DNA from: Rickettsiales bacterium
Lineage (GTDB): Bacteria; Pseudomonadota; Alphaproteobacteria; Rickettsiales; JABCZZ01
NCBI GenBank assembly: GCA_035765535.1
Contig: DASTXE010000003.1
Location: 310,001-374,000, forward strand
Length of the DNA stretch: 64,000 bases
Direction of reading: 5' to 3'
Position 1 is the first letter of the stretch; each line of letters starts with the position of its first letter. The notes under the pieces are model-generated. The model made no database searches. It was not told the origin of the DNA and worked only from the letters and a program-made list of their open reading frames with translations. The translations under genes and the position numbers were made by a program. Shown here piece after piece: positions 9,866-17,688 of the stretch.

Positions 9866-10201
9866 ATGACTTTTGTTGTAACCGAAGCCTGCATTAAGTG
9901 CAAATATACCGATTGCGTGGAAGTTTGCCCGGTCGATTGTTTCTATGAGGGCGAAAATATGCTCGTCATCAACCCTGACGAGTGCATCGATTGCGGCGTA
10001 TGCGAGCCGGAATGCCCGGCGGAAGCCATCCAGCCCGAAAGCGACAAGAATGTTAAGTGGATGGAATTAAACAGGGAATATGCTTCCCAGTGGCCGAACC
10101 TGACCTCCAAGAAACCCGCTCCGGCCGATGCCGATGAATTCAAGGGCGTGGCCAATAAGTTTGACCAGTTCTTCAGCGCGGAACCGGGTAAAAAAGAGTA
10201 A
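9866..10201 (+). CDS. fdxA: 7Fe ferredoxin (3Fe-4S plus 4Fe-4S)
   Basis: Small soluble electron carrier of the FdxA type, 111 aa. Cys9, Cys17, Cys21 and Cys50 (with Cys12 and Cys25 nearby) and the [12 protein letters not shown] set (Cys40, 43, 46, 50) fit a seven-iron ferredoxin with a 60-residue cluster domain. A C-terminal extension typical of alpha- and betaproteobacterial members ([16 protein letters not shown]) follows. The gene is monocistronic with AAAGAG before the ATG and a strong intrinsic terminator. The redox partner is not in its immediate neighbourhood. It could in principle serve the P450 at 47 kb, but nothing here links them. Confidence 0.95.
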   Translation: MTFVVTEACIKCKYTDCVEVCPVDCFYEGENMLVINPDECIDCGVCEPECPAEAIQPESDKNVKWMELNREYASQWPNLTSKKPAPADADEFKGVANKFDQFFSAEPGKKE

Positions 10202-10220
10202 ACAGCTATATATCAGTGCG

Positions 10221-10257
10221 AAAGGGCGATACCGGTGTCGGTATCGCCCTTTTTTTA
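10221..10257 (+). terminator. Intrinsic terminator after fdxA
   Basis: AAAGGGCGATACCG pairs with CGGTATCGCCCTTT around a GTGT loop and runs into a tract of eight or more T residues. It ends about ten bases before the stop codon of the convergent SDR gene. Confidence 0.9.
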
Positions 10258-10266
10258 TGCAACATA

Positions 10267-11115
10267 TCAGGCTGCCTGTGTAGTGAACGCGGTAGCGCTG
10301 GCTATCTTTTCCCACTGTTTCAGATCAGAAAGCAGCTTTTCGGAATGATTGCGCACTGCTTCCACCGAATCAGATCCCAATTGCAGCCTGAGCGGGGTGT
10401 TATCCGATGCAATGGCCTGAGCGATGGCTTCTGCCGCCTTACGCGGATCGCCTTCCTGCGTGCGATGCATCTGGCGGGTGAAAGCACGTGTCTGGCCAAC
10501 CGTCTCTTCATACGCGTCCAGGGCAGGCATTTCGTGCAGGGCTTTGCCCACGAGTTCTGTGCGGAAAGCACCCGGCTCCACGATCATGACCTTAATGCCA
10601 AACGGCGCAAGTTCCAGCGCAAGCGCCTCGCTGGCGCCTTCCAGCGCGAATTTGGAAGCCGAATAAGCACCGTATCCGGCATAGGACATCTGCCCGCCCA
10701 TGCTCGAGATATTCACGATAGCACCGGATTTCTGCGCGCGTAAGGTCGGCAGCGCCGCACGGATAACATTCATCGCACCGAAAAAGTTCGTATCCATCAG
10801 GGCGCGCAGTTCATTATCCGGTGTTTCTTCCACTGCGCCGACAATGGCGTAACCGGCATTGTTGATGAGTACATCAATACGCCCAAACTTCGCAATGGCG
10901 GCTTTTACTGCGGCGTTCGCATCCTGCGGCTTGGTAACATCCAGCTTAACGGCCAGCACGCGCTCAGAAGCTTTCTGCACGAGCTTGTCCAGGCTGGCGG
11001 TATTGCGCGCCGTGGCGACCACATTGTGGCCCTGAGCGAGCGCATATTCTGCGAAAGCGTGGCCGAAGCCGGAAGAAGTGCCGGTGATGAACCAGGTTTG
11101 TGTGGATTGTGACAT
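10267..11115 (-). CDS. SDR-family oxidoreductase
   Basis: A classical short-chain dehydrogenase of 282 aa with a Rossmann fold. TGTSSGFG at residues 11-18 binds the dinucleotide, NNAG at 85-88 is the structural motif, and Ser138, Tyr151 and Lys155 (YSASK) form the catalytic set. The Arg in ATARN at about 37 suggests NADP(H). The substrate is unknown. The start at 11115 has AAGGAG eight bases upstream, and the in-frame extension to 11175 is rejected. It is divergent from a LysR-type regulator, which is commonly a sign that the regulator controls it. Confidence 0.9.
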   Translation of the reverse strand: MSQSTQTWFITGTSSGFGHAFAEYALAQGHNVVATARNTASLDKLVQKASERVLAVKLDVTKPQDANAAVKAAIAKFGRIDVLINNAGYAIVGAVEETPDNELRALMDTNFFGAMNVIRAALPTLRAQKSGAIVNISSMGGQMSYAGYGAYSASKFALEGASEALALELAPFGIKVMIVEPGAFRTELVGKALHEMPALDAYEETVGQTRAFTRQMHRTQEGDPRKAAEAIAQAIASDNTPLRLQLGSDSVEAVRNHSEKLLSDLKQWEKIASATAFTTQAA

Positions 11116-11239
11116 GTGTATTCTCCTTGGTTTTTGTGAGCGCCGTGCCTTGCTGCCCGGCTTGTCTTGGATCATGGCACCAAACAGGTTATTTGATAAT
11201 ATGGTTTAATTAACATTAGTTATGCGATATAATTCATGA
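11116..11239. promoter_or_regulatory. Divergent SDR / LysR promoter region
   Basis: The 124-bp gap must carry both promoters. An AT-rich imperfect dyad, TAATATGGTTTAATTAACATTA, lies about 20 bp before the LysR start and contains T-N11-A spacings of the kind LysR regulators bind. That the regulator binds here is inferred from gene order and this dyad only. Confidence 0.35.
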
Positions 11240-12163
11240 ATGGATCGTGACCTGTTATCCCATTTACCGGTAGTGCTGGCGGTTGCGCGCAGCGGCAGTT
11301 TTGCCGCCGCGGCTGCGCGGCTCGGCATGGGTGCTTCGGCAGTGAGCCATGCGGTGAAAACGGTAGAAGACAGAATCGGAATGCCGCTTTTCGCCCGCAC
11401 GACACGCAGCGTCGCGCTGACCGAAGCGGGAAATGATTTCTTAGCCGGGATTGAGCCTGCCTTAACCGCCATTGAAGAAACCATAGAGCGTGTGCGTGCA
11501 GCAAAAGGTAAAGTCACCGGCGTGCTGCGTCTAAATGTGCCGCATGTGGCATTATCGCTGGCGATTACACCCGCGCTTGCGGTCATGGCACAGCGCCATC
11601 CTGACCTGACGGTGGAAGTGGTTTCCGACGACAGAAGCGTGGATATTATCGCAGGCGGGTTTGATGCTGGCGTGCGGTTGGGGGAGATGATTGCAGCCGA
11701 TATGGTCGCTGTGCGCATCACGCCGCCGTTTCAAGCGATCATGGTCGCTTCGCCTGAATATCTGAAGACAAGGGGAAAGCCGCGCAAGCTTGCCGATCTG
11801 CAACACCATAACTGCATCGGCTTTCGTCTGCTGGCAAGCGGCGCAGCCTATGCCTGGGATGTAAAAGATGGCGGCAAGGATGTGAATATTGAAGTCAGCG
11901 GCTCCGCGCGCATCAGCGATTCCGTCTATGCGAAGGAACTGGCGCTTGCCGGAATCGGTATCGCCTATTTGTTCGAGCCGCTGGCGCGTAAGGAAATCCG
12001 GGAGCGTAAATTAATATGGCTGCTGCCGGATGCGAGCATGGACGAACCCGGATTGTTCTTGTACTTCCCGCGCCGCGCATCCGAAATGCCGAAGCTGCGC
12101 GCATTCATCAGCGTGCTGAAAGAACTCACGCGTAGCGGTACAAGATTTGCTGGCGAGATTTAG
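11240..12163 (+). CDS. LysR-family transcriptional regulator
   Basis: A 307-aa regulator with an N-terminal winged helix-turn-helix (residues about 4-62, including ARSGSFAAAAARLGMGASAVSHAVKTVE) and a C-terminal effector-binding domain of the periplasmic-binding fold from about 90. It belongs to the CrgA-like branch often found next to short-chain dehydrogenases. It probably activates the divergent SDR gene in response to an unknown ligand and represses itself. The start ATG at 11240 is followed directly by the family's typical MDRDLLSHLPVVLAVARSGS beginning. Confidence 0.92.
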   Translation: MDRDLLSHLPVVLAVARSGSFAAAAARLGMGASAVSHAVKTVEDRIGMPLFARTTRSVALTEAGNDFLAGIEPALTAIEETIERVRAAKGKVTGVLRLNVPHVALSLAITPALAVMAQRHPDLTVEVVSDDRSVDIIAGGFDAGVRLGEMIAADMVAVRITPPFQAIMVASPEYLKTRGKPRKLADLQHHNCIGFRLLASGAAYAWDVKDGGKDVNIEVSGSARISDSVYAKELALAGIGIAYLFEPLARKEIRERKLIWLLPDASMDEPGLFLYFPRRASEMPKLRAFISVLKELTRSGTRFAGEI

Positions 12164-12204
12164 GTTATTCCATCATCGCTAGCTACCGCAGGTAGCGTGG
12201 CGAT

Positions 12205-12252
12205 CCAGCCAGGCTGGATTGCTTCGTCGGCGAGCCTCCTCGCAATGACGCG
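12205..12252. repeat. Intergenic palindromic repeat (CGTCATTGCGAGG type)
   Basis: Read on the minus strand, the segment contains CGTCATTGCGAGGAGGCTCG, then GACGAAGCAATCCAGCC, a wording that recurs in intergenic regions of many alphaproteobacteria. It sits in an otherwise empty 150-bp gap behind the LysR gene, next to GGTAGCGTGG and an inverted CCAGCC/GGCTGG pair. A related fragment (GGAGGAGCGAAGCGACGA) begins the repeat at 17114. Confidence 0.55.
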
Positions 12253-12315
12253 TGCGTAGGGGCATGGGGCGACATCAGCACAAGAGGATTTGTATATTTG
12301 CTAAGTCCAACGCTA

Positions 12316-12606
12316 TTAGCGGTGAATTGGAAAGATGCCGAGCACTAAAACTAGCAATATAGGCAAAGTAACAATAAAGAATAGCGTTACTAGAAAGTTA
12401 TACAGTAACCCTCTTTTAGGGGAGGGGGCTAAGAGTGTTTTCTTTTCCCTTTTTCTTTCTATTGTCCACCTGCCGCAGATGCCGGCCATTGCAAACATAG
12501 AGACAAAGTTCCTCTGAGAGAGAGAGCCGGTTGAAAGGAATACCGTGAGCAGTGCTACGAAGAATAATAAAGCTATAAACGCTATTATATCAGAAATGAC
12601 TTTCAT
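12316..12606 (-). CDS. Small membrane protein, 96 aa
   Basis: Unrecognised. Two strongly hydrophobic segments (about residues 5-25 and 68-92) flank a basic loop that contains RKREKKTLLAPSPKRG. The part coding for LLAPSPKRGL comes from a purine/pyrimidine-mirrored stretch (CCCTCTTTTAGGGGAGGG) that resembles dispersed repeat B of this window. The loop may therefore contain a piece of repeat DNA. The ribosome site is weak. It stands alone between the LysR gene and the DUF1501 gene. It could be a real small inner membrane protein or a decaying one. Confidence 0.5.
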   Translation of the reverse strand: MKVISDIIAFIALLFFVALLTVFLSTGSLSQRNFVSMFAMAGICGRWTIERKREKKTLLAPSPKRGLLYNFLVTLFFIVTLPILLVLVLGIFPIHR

Positions 12607-12683
12607 GTTTCTTAAGTCACATTTCGTGCTGAGGCTGTCAAATATAATTCTCCCTCATGGTATGAGATGAATTGCTCTTTAGT

Positions 12684-13907
12684 TCATGTAAACAAGCTCA
12701 GCCCATTATCCGGCTGGTAATCCGGTATCGCCTGTGCGATACGGGCCGTGTCCAGGCCGAAGCGGCTTGTAAGCACGGAGCCGATCACGCTGCGGAAGTC
12801 GGTCGTCACGGCAAGGTCGCGCTGCTCGAAAAGCTGGTTGCGCGCGAGTCCCGGCCAGCGCCCATGCACTTTGCCGCCCTGCACGCCGCCACCCATGAGC
12901 CAGATCACGTTACCGTGCCCGTGATCGGTGCCGTTATTGCCGTTCTCGGCAACCGTGCGGCCGAACTCGGACATCACCATAATTGTCGTGTTGCCGTATT
13001 GCGGCCCAAGCCCGTTAATGAGAGCCGCAAGCCCTTCCGCCAGATGCCGCAGATGCTCGGAAAGCTGTCCTTTGGCATTGCCCTGGCCGACATGCGTGTC
13101 CCAGCCGCCCACATCCATGAAAGCGAGTTCGATATTCGGGTCCTGCTTGATCATCGCCGCAAGCCGTGCCGCTTCGCCGGGGAAACCATTGGGGAAAGGG
13201 GCGTTGCGGCCTGAAGAAGCCATTTCTTTCTGCAGATCGCCCACCATCTGGTTATGCGAATCCTTGCCCTCCTTAAACAATGTGCTGAGTTGTGGGTTGC
13301 TGGCGTAAAGCGAGTCGAATGCGCCTTCCACTTGCGGGTTCGTAAAGATTTCCTTGCTCTTGGCATTCATATTCGGCGGCGCCACGGCAACGTTATAACG
13401 GCCTGTAAAAATCTTCGGCAATGTACGGCTGAACGTCACGGCGCGCATGGGGGAACGCGTATCCGGCAGCAGGCCGATGAGCGAGTTCATCCAGCCGCGC
13501 GAGGTGGGATTAAGACAGGCCGTTTCAATAATATCCTGTGCTTCAAAATGCGAGCGCACATTCGTCGGGAACCCGCTCGCATGTACGAATGCAAGGCTTT
13601 TATCCTGCCATAGTGGCATCAGGTTGGAGAGCGAAGGGTGAAGGCCGAAAAAACCATCCAGATCGACCACACCATCTTGCGTTCCTGGAGGCTGCAGCGC
13701 GATGTTATGGCGCACATTATAATATTCACGCTCGTGATAAGGCACCACGACGCTCAAACCGTCCACTGCGCCGCGTAGCAGCAGCACGACGAGTCGGTGC
13801 TGCGCCACATCGGGCCCATAGAGGGCGAAAGCATTGCCGCGCATCGGCAGCAGTGAACAGCCTGCAGCAGCGGCGAGCGATTTAATGAAATGTCTGCGGG
13901 TCAGCAT
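12684..13907 (-). CDS. DUF1501 family secreted protein (Tat substrate)
   Basis: A 407-aa protein with a twin-arginine signal (TRRHFIKSLAAAAG at the start, cleavage likely after GNAFA). The rest matches the DUF1501 family, a sulfatase/alkaline-phosphatase-like fold, with LLLRGAVDGLSVVVPY near residue 42, DVGGWDTHVGQG near 261 and a GTDHGHGN stretch near 328 that would bind metal. The function is not established. Members nearly always pair with a DUF1800 protein, as here, where the DUF1800 gene ends 11 bp before this start. Export is folded, through Tat, to the periplasm or beyond. Confidence 0.88.
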   Translation of the reverse strand: MLTRRHFIKSLAAAAGCSLLPMRGNAFALYGPDVAQHRLVVLLLRGAVDGLSVVVPYHEREYYNVRHNIALQPPGTQDGVVDLDGFFGLHPSLSNLMPLWQDKSLAFVHASGFPTNVRSHFEAQDIIETACLNPTSRGWMNSLIGLLPDTRSPMRAVTFSRTLPKIFTGRYNVAVAPPNMNAKSKEIFTNPQVEGAFDSLYASNPQLSTLFKEGKDSHNQMVGDLQKEMASSGRNAPFPNGFPGEAARLAAMIKQDPNIELAFMDVGGWDTHVGQGNAKGQLSEHLRHLAEGLAALINGLGPQYGNTTIMVMSEFGRTVAENGNNGTDHGHGNVIWLMGGGVQGGKVHGRWPGLARNQLFEQRDLAVTTDFRSVIGSVLTSRFGLDTARIAQAIPDYQPDNGLSLFT

Positions 13908-13918
13908 AATGCAATCCT

Positions 13919-15406
13919 TTAATAGTAAAGAACTTCCGGGCTGGACAGGATCATGACAGGCTTAAGCTTGCCGTCTGCCTTATCCACGGCGCTGCGGCTC
14001 TGGGGTGAGAATTGGCTGCCGAAGACGCTCAGCATCGCATCGGCGGAAATATCCGGCACCTGTTTCATGCCCGAAGAATCTTTGCGCGAGAAACGCCCGT
14101 TCACCAGCTCTTTGGCGAAACCGATTCTACGCAGCAGCGCGTCTGAATTCATCCAGCGTTCGTTGGTAGCCGGATAGCCGTCCGGCGTCAGGTAGTGATA
14201 GAGCGGCTCTCCCATCGTGCTGATGCTTTTTTCCACACCCTCCATATCGCGCAGCGGTACGGTGCTCAGGCGGACGGCAGAGACGACGAAACGCAGCGGC
14301 GGCTTGAATTTATTCTGCGCATATTGCGGGTCCCAGAACTCCTTGGAATAAAGCATGGTGGAAAGCACTGCTCTTATGTCGCCATCCGTGCGGGTGAAAG
14401 TGGCGGCCATTTGCTGTACGAGGCTTTCCGGTGGCTCATCGGCAACGAAATACTGCGCGATTTCATACGCAATGTGATGCGCGGTGGAAGGGTGGTGGGT
14501 GAGGATATCAATCGCCTGTTCGACTTCATCCGCACCGGTGCCGCGAATCGTATGTCCCAGAAACTCCTTGGTGCTGTAATCATGGCGGCGCGGATCGAAT
14601 TCGAATTCCGCAACCCTTTCAGCTTTATCCTTACCTTTGCCAACGCCAAATCCCCAGCCCGTGAGAATACGCGCCAGCGTCGTAACATCTTGCTGCGTAT
14701 AGCCGCCATCTACGCCCATTGTGTGCAGCTCCATGATCTCGCGCGCATAGTTTTCATTCAGGCCCTTGAATTTGCCTTTGGCGAAGCGGCTGTCCGGCGC
14801 GGTGTTAAGCCAGTTATCGAGATAGAACAGCATGGCCGGGTGCTTGGCGGTGGCTTGCAGCAGGTCACGGAATTTGCCCATCGCATAAGGCCGGATGGCA
14901 TCGCGCTCATACGTGCCGATCAGGATGCGGTCCGCGCCTTTATCTTCAAACACGTTAAAATGGTTGAACCAGAAATCCACCATGAGTTCCTGCAATTGCG
15001 CAGGCCCGTAAATCGCACGCAGCAATTTGGCTTCGCGCAGCTCATCGGTAATGATTGCCATGCGTCTGCGAGCGGCTTTCTTTTCTTCCGGCGTAAGCTT
15101 TACGCCTTTATGCTCCGGCGGCATATAGGCCTCGGTCAATTGCGTAAGCGTGCTGTTCGTGGTGACCATCGGCGCAAGCAACTGGTTAAGCTGTGTGTAG
15201 GGAGGGATCTGCTCCGGGTGAAGCTGCTGTTCGATAAACGGTCCGAGCCCAATACGTTCTACTTCTTGCATAAGCGCCGGTGTCGGACCGTAAGTGATGC
15301 GATTCAGCAGGTGCAATGCCTGTGCGCGATTTACTTCAGCGGCTTGTGTCTGCGAAACGGAGAATAGCAGGGCAAAACTGATAAAACCGGCAAGAACGGC
15401 GCGCAT
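13919..15406 (-). CDS. DUF1800 family secreted protein
   Basis: A 495-aa protein with a Sec signal peptide (hydrophobic FISFALLFSVS, likely cut after TQAAEV). The opening of the mature part, ALHLLNRITYGPTP, and the inner NENYAREIMELHTMGVDGGY stretch are the usual marks of DUF1800. It is the first gene of a two-gene operon with DUF1501, 11 bp apart. The pair is widespread, and a link to extracellular polymers or cell-surface structures has been proposed, but no activity can be deduced from sequence. The upstream 200 bp is AT-rich and should hold the promoter. Confidence 0.88.
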   Translation of the reverse strand: MRAVLAGFISFALLFSVSQTQAAEVNRAQALHLLNRITYGPTPALMQEVERIGLGPFIEQQLHPEQIPPYTQLNQLLAPMVTTNSTLTQLTEAYMPPEHKGVKLTPEEKKAARRRMAIITDELREAKLLRAIYGPAQLQELMVDFWFNHFNVFEDKGADRILIGTYERDAIRPYAMGKFRDLLQATAKHPAMLFYLDNWLNTAPDSRFAKGKFKGLNENYAREIMELHTMGVDGGYTQQDVTTLARILTGWGFGVGKGKDKAERVAEFEFDPRRHDYSTKEFLGHTIRGTGADEVEQAIDILTHHPSTAHHIAYEIAQYFVADEPPESLVQQMAATFTRTDGDIRAVLSTMLYSKEFWDPQYAQNKFKPPLRFVVSAVRLSTVPLRDMEGVEKSISTMGEPLYHYLTPDGYPATNERWMNSDALLRRIGFAKELVNGRFSRKDSSGMKQVPDISADAMLSVFGSQFSPQSRSAVDKADGKLKPVMILSSPEVLYY

Positions 15407-15741
15407 GGGACTCTCCCTGAAGGATATTCAGGAATAATACCACAAAATCTCTCATCGGGACGTTAGGTAAATGTTAATTTTTTGCAATGCACAAGTTAAT
15501 GTTTTGTAAATTAACACTATTATGGAATATAAAACATTTAAGTCACAAAAGCTTCATTCGCTAAAAACAGCGCTTCATGATAAAATATAATGGTTTCGTC
15601 CTGTATTGACGTATAGTGAAAGCCCATTCATTCACTCCACTACCACCTCATGAAAGGTTGAGCAGGAAGGTTTTCATTATCCGCCACTTGGGCGAAGCGG
15701 TCATCCGGTTCCGGGTGATCACATCGAGCAGGAGGAAGGGT
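15407..15741. other. Divergent promoter region and leader of orphan gene 1
   Basis: The left part (to about 15600) is AT-rich and must carry the DUF1800 promoter on the minus strand. A TATAAT hexamer at 15586-15591 could be the -10 box of a plus-strand promoter. After 15650 the base composition jumps to GC-rich. The leader there contains hairpin-forming pairs, including TCATCCGG facing CCGGGTGA (one wobble pair) just before the ribosome site AGGAGG at 15730-15735. Confidence 0.4.
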
Positions 15742-16080
15742 ATGCCCGGTCCTGTCTATCTGCTTCGCGACGGCCAAGGACGAGCACGTGGCCCCGTGAA
15801 CGCACTGCACGCACCGCTGGATCTCTTCGCCAACATCACCCCCCAGGTCAACCGCCTGGAGCCCAGGGGGGAAGGCGAGACGAGCCAGATCGCGGTTGCC
15901 ACCGTCTACAACAACGGCGACAACCCCGTCACGGTGAAGTTCGGCAAGGTCGAACTCTCCATCCTCGCCCACGGTGAGGCGATCATGGAAGCGCCGGCGC
16001 ACACGAAGATCGTCAAGGTGCTCATCGACGGCAACTGGTGCGACCTGACGGAGTTCCCGGTCGCAAGCTACTGCGACTGA
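15742..16080 (+). CDS. Orphan small protein 1, 112 aa
   Basis: Unrecognised soluble protein. The ATG at 15742 has a perfect AGGAGG six bases upstream. An in-frame start at 15616 would read through the structured leader and is rejected. The chain is rich in alternating hydrophobic residues (IAVATVYNNGDNPVTVKFG, then VELSILAHGEAIMEA), which suggests a compact beta-sandwich, and it ends in two Cys residues near WCDLTE and SYCD. A hand count of 15841-16020 gives 116 of 180 G or C, well above the flanking genes. Codons end mostly in C or G, so recent transfer is likely. It lies alone between minus-strand genes and is followed by a 13-bp stem. No signal peptide is visible. Confidence 0.7.
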   Translation: MPGPVYLLRDGQGRARGPVNALHAPLDLFANITPQVNRLEPRGEGETSQIAVATVYNNGDNPVTVKFGKVELSILAHGEAIMEAPAHTKIVKVLIDGNWCDLTEFPVASYCD

Positions 16081-16094
16081 CGGACATCCGTCGG

Positions 16095-16145
16095 CGGCGT
16101 CTCCCCTACCACCAACCCCAGCGGGAAGGAGGAGGGGAGACGCCG
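16095..16145 (+). terminator. 13-bp perfect stem-loop after orphan gene 1
   Basis: CGGCGTCTCCCCT at 16095-16107 and AGGGGAGACGCCG at 16133-16145 are exact inverted repeats around a 25-base loop, 14 bases after the orphan stop codon and 7 bases before the stop of the convergent glutathione peroxidase gene. There is no T tract, so this may be a stability hairpin rather than a classical terminator. Confidence 0.6.
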
Positions 16146-16152
16146 TGCAGTA

Positions 16153-16734
16153 TCACTCAGCTAACAACTTCTCGATTTCCTTGGTCAGTTTCGGCGAATC
16201 CGGCTTGGCGGTCGAGAAATAATAATCTACAGCCTGGCCTTTGCGGTTAATCAGGTATTTATGGAAATTCCACTTCGGCGCGGAGCCGAAGCCCAGCACT
16301 TTGCGCGCCCAGAGATAAAACGGATGCGCCTTGTCGCCCACCACCGTTTCCTTATGCGCGAGTGGGAACGTTACACCGTAATTAGTCTTGCAGAATGTAG
16401 CGATTTCTTCACTCGAACCGGGCTCCTGCTGACCGAAATCATTGCTCGGCACCCCGATAATGACGAGCCCTTTGTCTTTGTAGGTATTATAAAGCTTTTC
16501 GAGCCCGTCATATTGAGGAGTAAACCCGCAATGCGAAGCCGTGTTGACGACAAGCAGCACCTTACCCTTAAATTCTGAAAGCGGCAGTGGCTTGTCACCC
16601 ATGAGCGTATGGAAGCTGTATTCATAGGCTGCACCCGGCGCATTATCCTTTTCGGCAGCGACGGATTTGGTGAATGGCCACATAAATAATACTCCTATCA
16701 TCAAAAGGCAGGGAAATGCTTTCATCTTACTCAT
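16153..16734 (-). CDS. Glutathione peroxidase family protein, exported
   Basis: A thiol peroxidase of 193 aa that reduces hydroperoxides. The active site is visible as NTASHCGFTPQY with Cys69, the Gln of NDFGQQEPG at 102-103, and Trp155 of WNFHKYLI, so the Cys-Gln-Trp set is complete with cysteine instead of selenocysteine. Unlike the cytoplasmic BtuE type, it begins with a hydrophobic segment (FPCLLMIGVLFMWPFTKSVA), which looks like a signal peptide or anchor and would place the enzyme in the periplasm. A second in-frame ATG three codons in is an equal start candidate. It is monocistronic. Confidence 0.9.
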   Translation of the reverse strand: MSKMKAFPCLLMIGVLFMWPFTKSVAAEKDNAPGAAYEYSFHTLMGDKPLPLSEFKGKVLLVVNTASHCGFTPQYDGLEKLYNTYKDKGLVIIGVPSNDFGQQEPGSSEEIATFCKTNYGVTFPLAHKETVVGDKAHPFYLWARKVLGFGSAPKWNFHKYLINRKGQAVDYYFSTAKPDSPKLTKEIEKLLAE

Positions 16735-16827
16735 CCCGAAACAAGGTTTTAAAGCATGTAATCACAAGCCGCCACAGCGATCCATAAGGCTGGGCCACTG
16801 CTTCAGCCATCAGCTCGCAACAAATAT

Positions 16828-17073
16828 TTACGGTCTGGATGTATTCTTTTTCACGCTATCGCCAGCATCTTTCATTGCATCCCCCAGGCGCTCACCGGGA
16901 GTACGTTTTTCAAGCTGTTGGCCTGCCTTATCGACACCTTGCGGTAGCGCATCAATAGCATCGCCGATGCGCTGGCCTGTCGTGCGCTGATCAGGCATGG
17001 TAAGCAGCGCATAGCCAACACCGCATATGGCCACGATGACGGCAATGATCAAGATAACTTTGCTGGGTTTCAT
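16828..17073 (-). CDS. Small membrane-anchored protein, 81 aa
   Basis: A single N-terminal transmembrane segment (VILIIAVIVAICGVGYALL) is followed by a short, charged, helical tail with two similar units, TTGQRIGDAIDALPQGVDKA and TPGERLGDAMKDAGDSVK. The internal repeat (T-x-G-x-R-[IL]-G-D-A) suggests a small amphipathic helix hairpin. A clear AAGGAG ribosome site precedes the ATG. I do not know its function. Similar short anchored proteins are common near stress genes, and its neighbours are glutathione peroxidase and OsmC. Confidence 0.7.
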   Translation of the reverse strand: MKPSKVILIIAVIVAICGVGYALLTMPDQRTTGQRIGDAIDALPQGVDKAGQQLEKRTPGERLGDAMKDAGDSVKKNTSRP

Positions 17074-17113
17074 AATGATCTCCTTAAGTTAGGTTGACTT
17101 CACGTTAGTAGGC

Positions 17114-17186
17114 GGAGGAGCGAAGCGACGACCCCTTTAGAGGGGGTAGCGCTTTAGCGCGTAGGGGGCGATAAACTCGCCCCCTA
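17114..17186. repeat. Dispersed repeat B, copy 1
   Basis: The core at 17130-17186 matches 48200-48256. It consists of a hairpin made of CCCCT-TTAG-AGGGG, a small variable hairpin (CGC-TTTA-GCG here, GGC-GAA-GCC in the other copy), and a larger hairpin GGGGGCGA/TCGCCCCC. It is preceded by GGAGGAGCGAAGCGACGA, a fragment of the repeat seen near 12240. It lies directly behind the stop codon of the minus-strand OsmC gene. Confidence 0.65.
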
Positions 17187-17193
17187 ATATATT

Positions 17194-17601
17194 TTATCCC
17201 CAGATAAACTCAATCGGCATTTCAATATCCGGGTGCAGGCTCTGGTGTACGGGGCAGGTGAGGGCCGCACGTTCGAGTTTCTGTTTCTGCTCTTCGCTGA
17301 CCGTGGCGGGAATGCGGACGGTTACGGCGATCTTGCCGATCCGCCGCAGCGGCACAGCCGTCATTTCCTTCACTGCGGTGGCTTTCGCGCCGCGCAGGTC
17401 AACATTGAGAGTGCGCGCGGCAATTCCCATGACCGTCAGGATGCAGGTGCCAAGCGCTGCGGCAACGAGATCCGTAGGAGAAAACTGCTCGCCCTTGCCG
17501 TGATTGTCTTTCGGCGGATCGGTCGCAAGAACGGCACCGGAAGGCTCATGAACGGCTTCGCAATGCAGATCGCCCTGATAGGTAATGTGAACAGTCACCA
17601 T
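17194..17601 (-). CDS. OsmC family peroxiredoxin
   Basis: A 135-aa member of the OsmC/Ohr family, which reduces organic hydroperoxides by a pair of cysteines. Cys53 lies in the family helix (LVAAALGTCILTVMG) and Cys116 in LTCPVHQSL, the expected spacing. HGKGEQFSPTDL at 34-45 is typical of the OsmC/YhfA branch rather than Ohr. The protein is cytoplasmic and probably reduced by lipoylated proteins or thioredoxin. The gene is divergent from the ABC transporter operon across 87 bp and ends in repeat B. Confidence 0.9.
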   Translation of the reverse strand: MVTVHITYQGDLHCEAVHEPSGAVLATDPPKDNHGKGEQFSPTDLVAAALGTCILTVMGIAARTLNVDLRGAKATAVKEMTAVPLRRIGKIAVTVRIPATVSEEQKQKLERAALTCPVHQSLHPDIEMPIEFIWG

Positions 17602-17643
17602 AATTTATATGCCTCGTAAGGTTTAGGGTTGTAATTGCAGCAA

Positions 17644-17678
17644 ATATAGCAGATACCCGGAAAAAGGAACTGCTATAT
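17644..17678. promoter_or_regulatory. Inverted repeat before ABC transporter operon
   Basis: ATATAGCAG at 17644-17652 and CTGCTATAT at 17670-17678 are exact inverted repeats around 17 bases, ending ten bases before the ATG of the ATPase gene. As RNA it would place the start region next to a stem. As DNA it could be an operator shared with the divergent osmC gene. Confidence 0.5.
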
Positions 17679-17688
17679 TGGGATTATC

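Noticed and set aside
14195..15367. Open frame of 390 codons on the plus strand opposite the DUF1800 gene
   Set aside because: Antisense shadow: composition is Arg/His/Ile-rich, there is no ribosome site, and the DUF1800 match on the other strand is clear.
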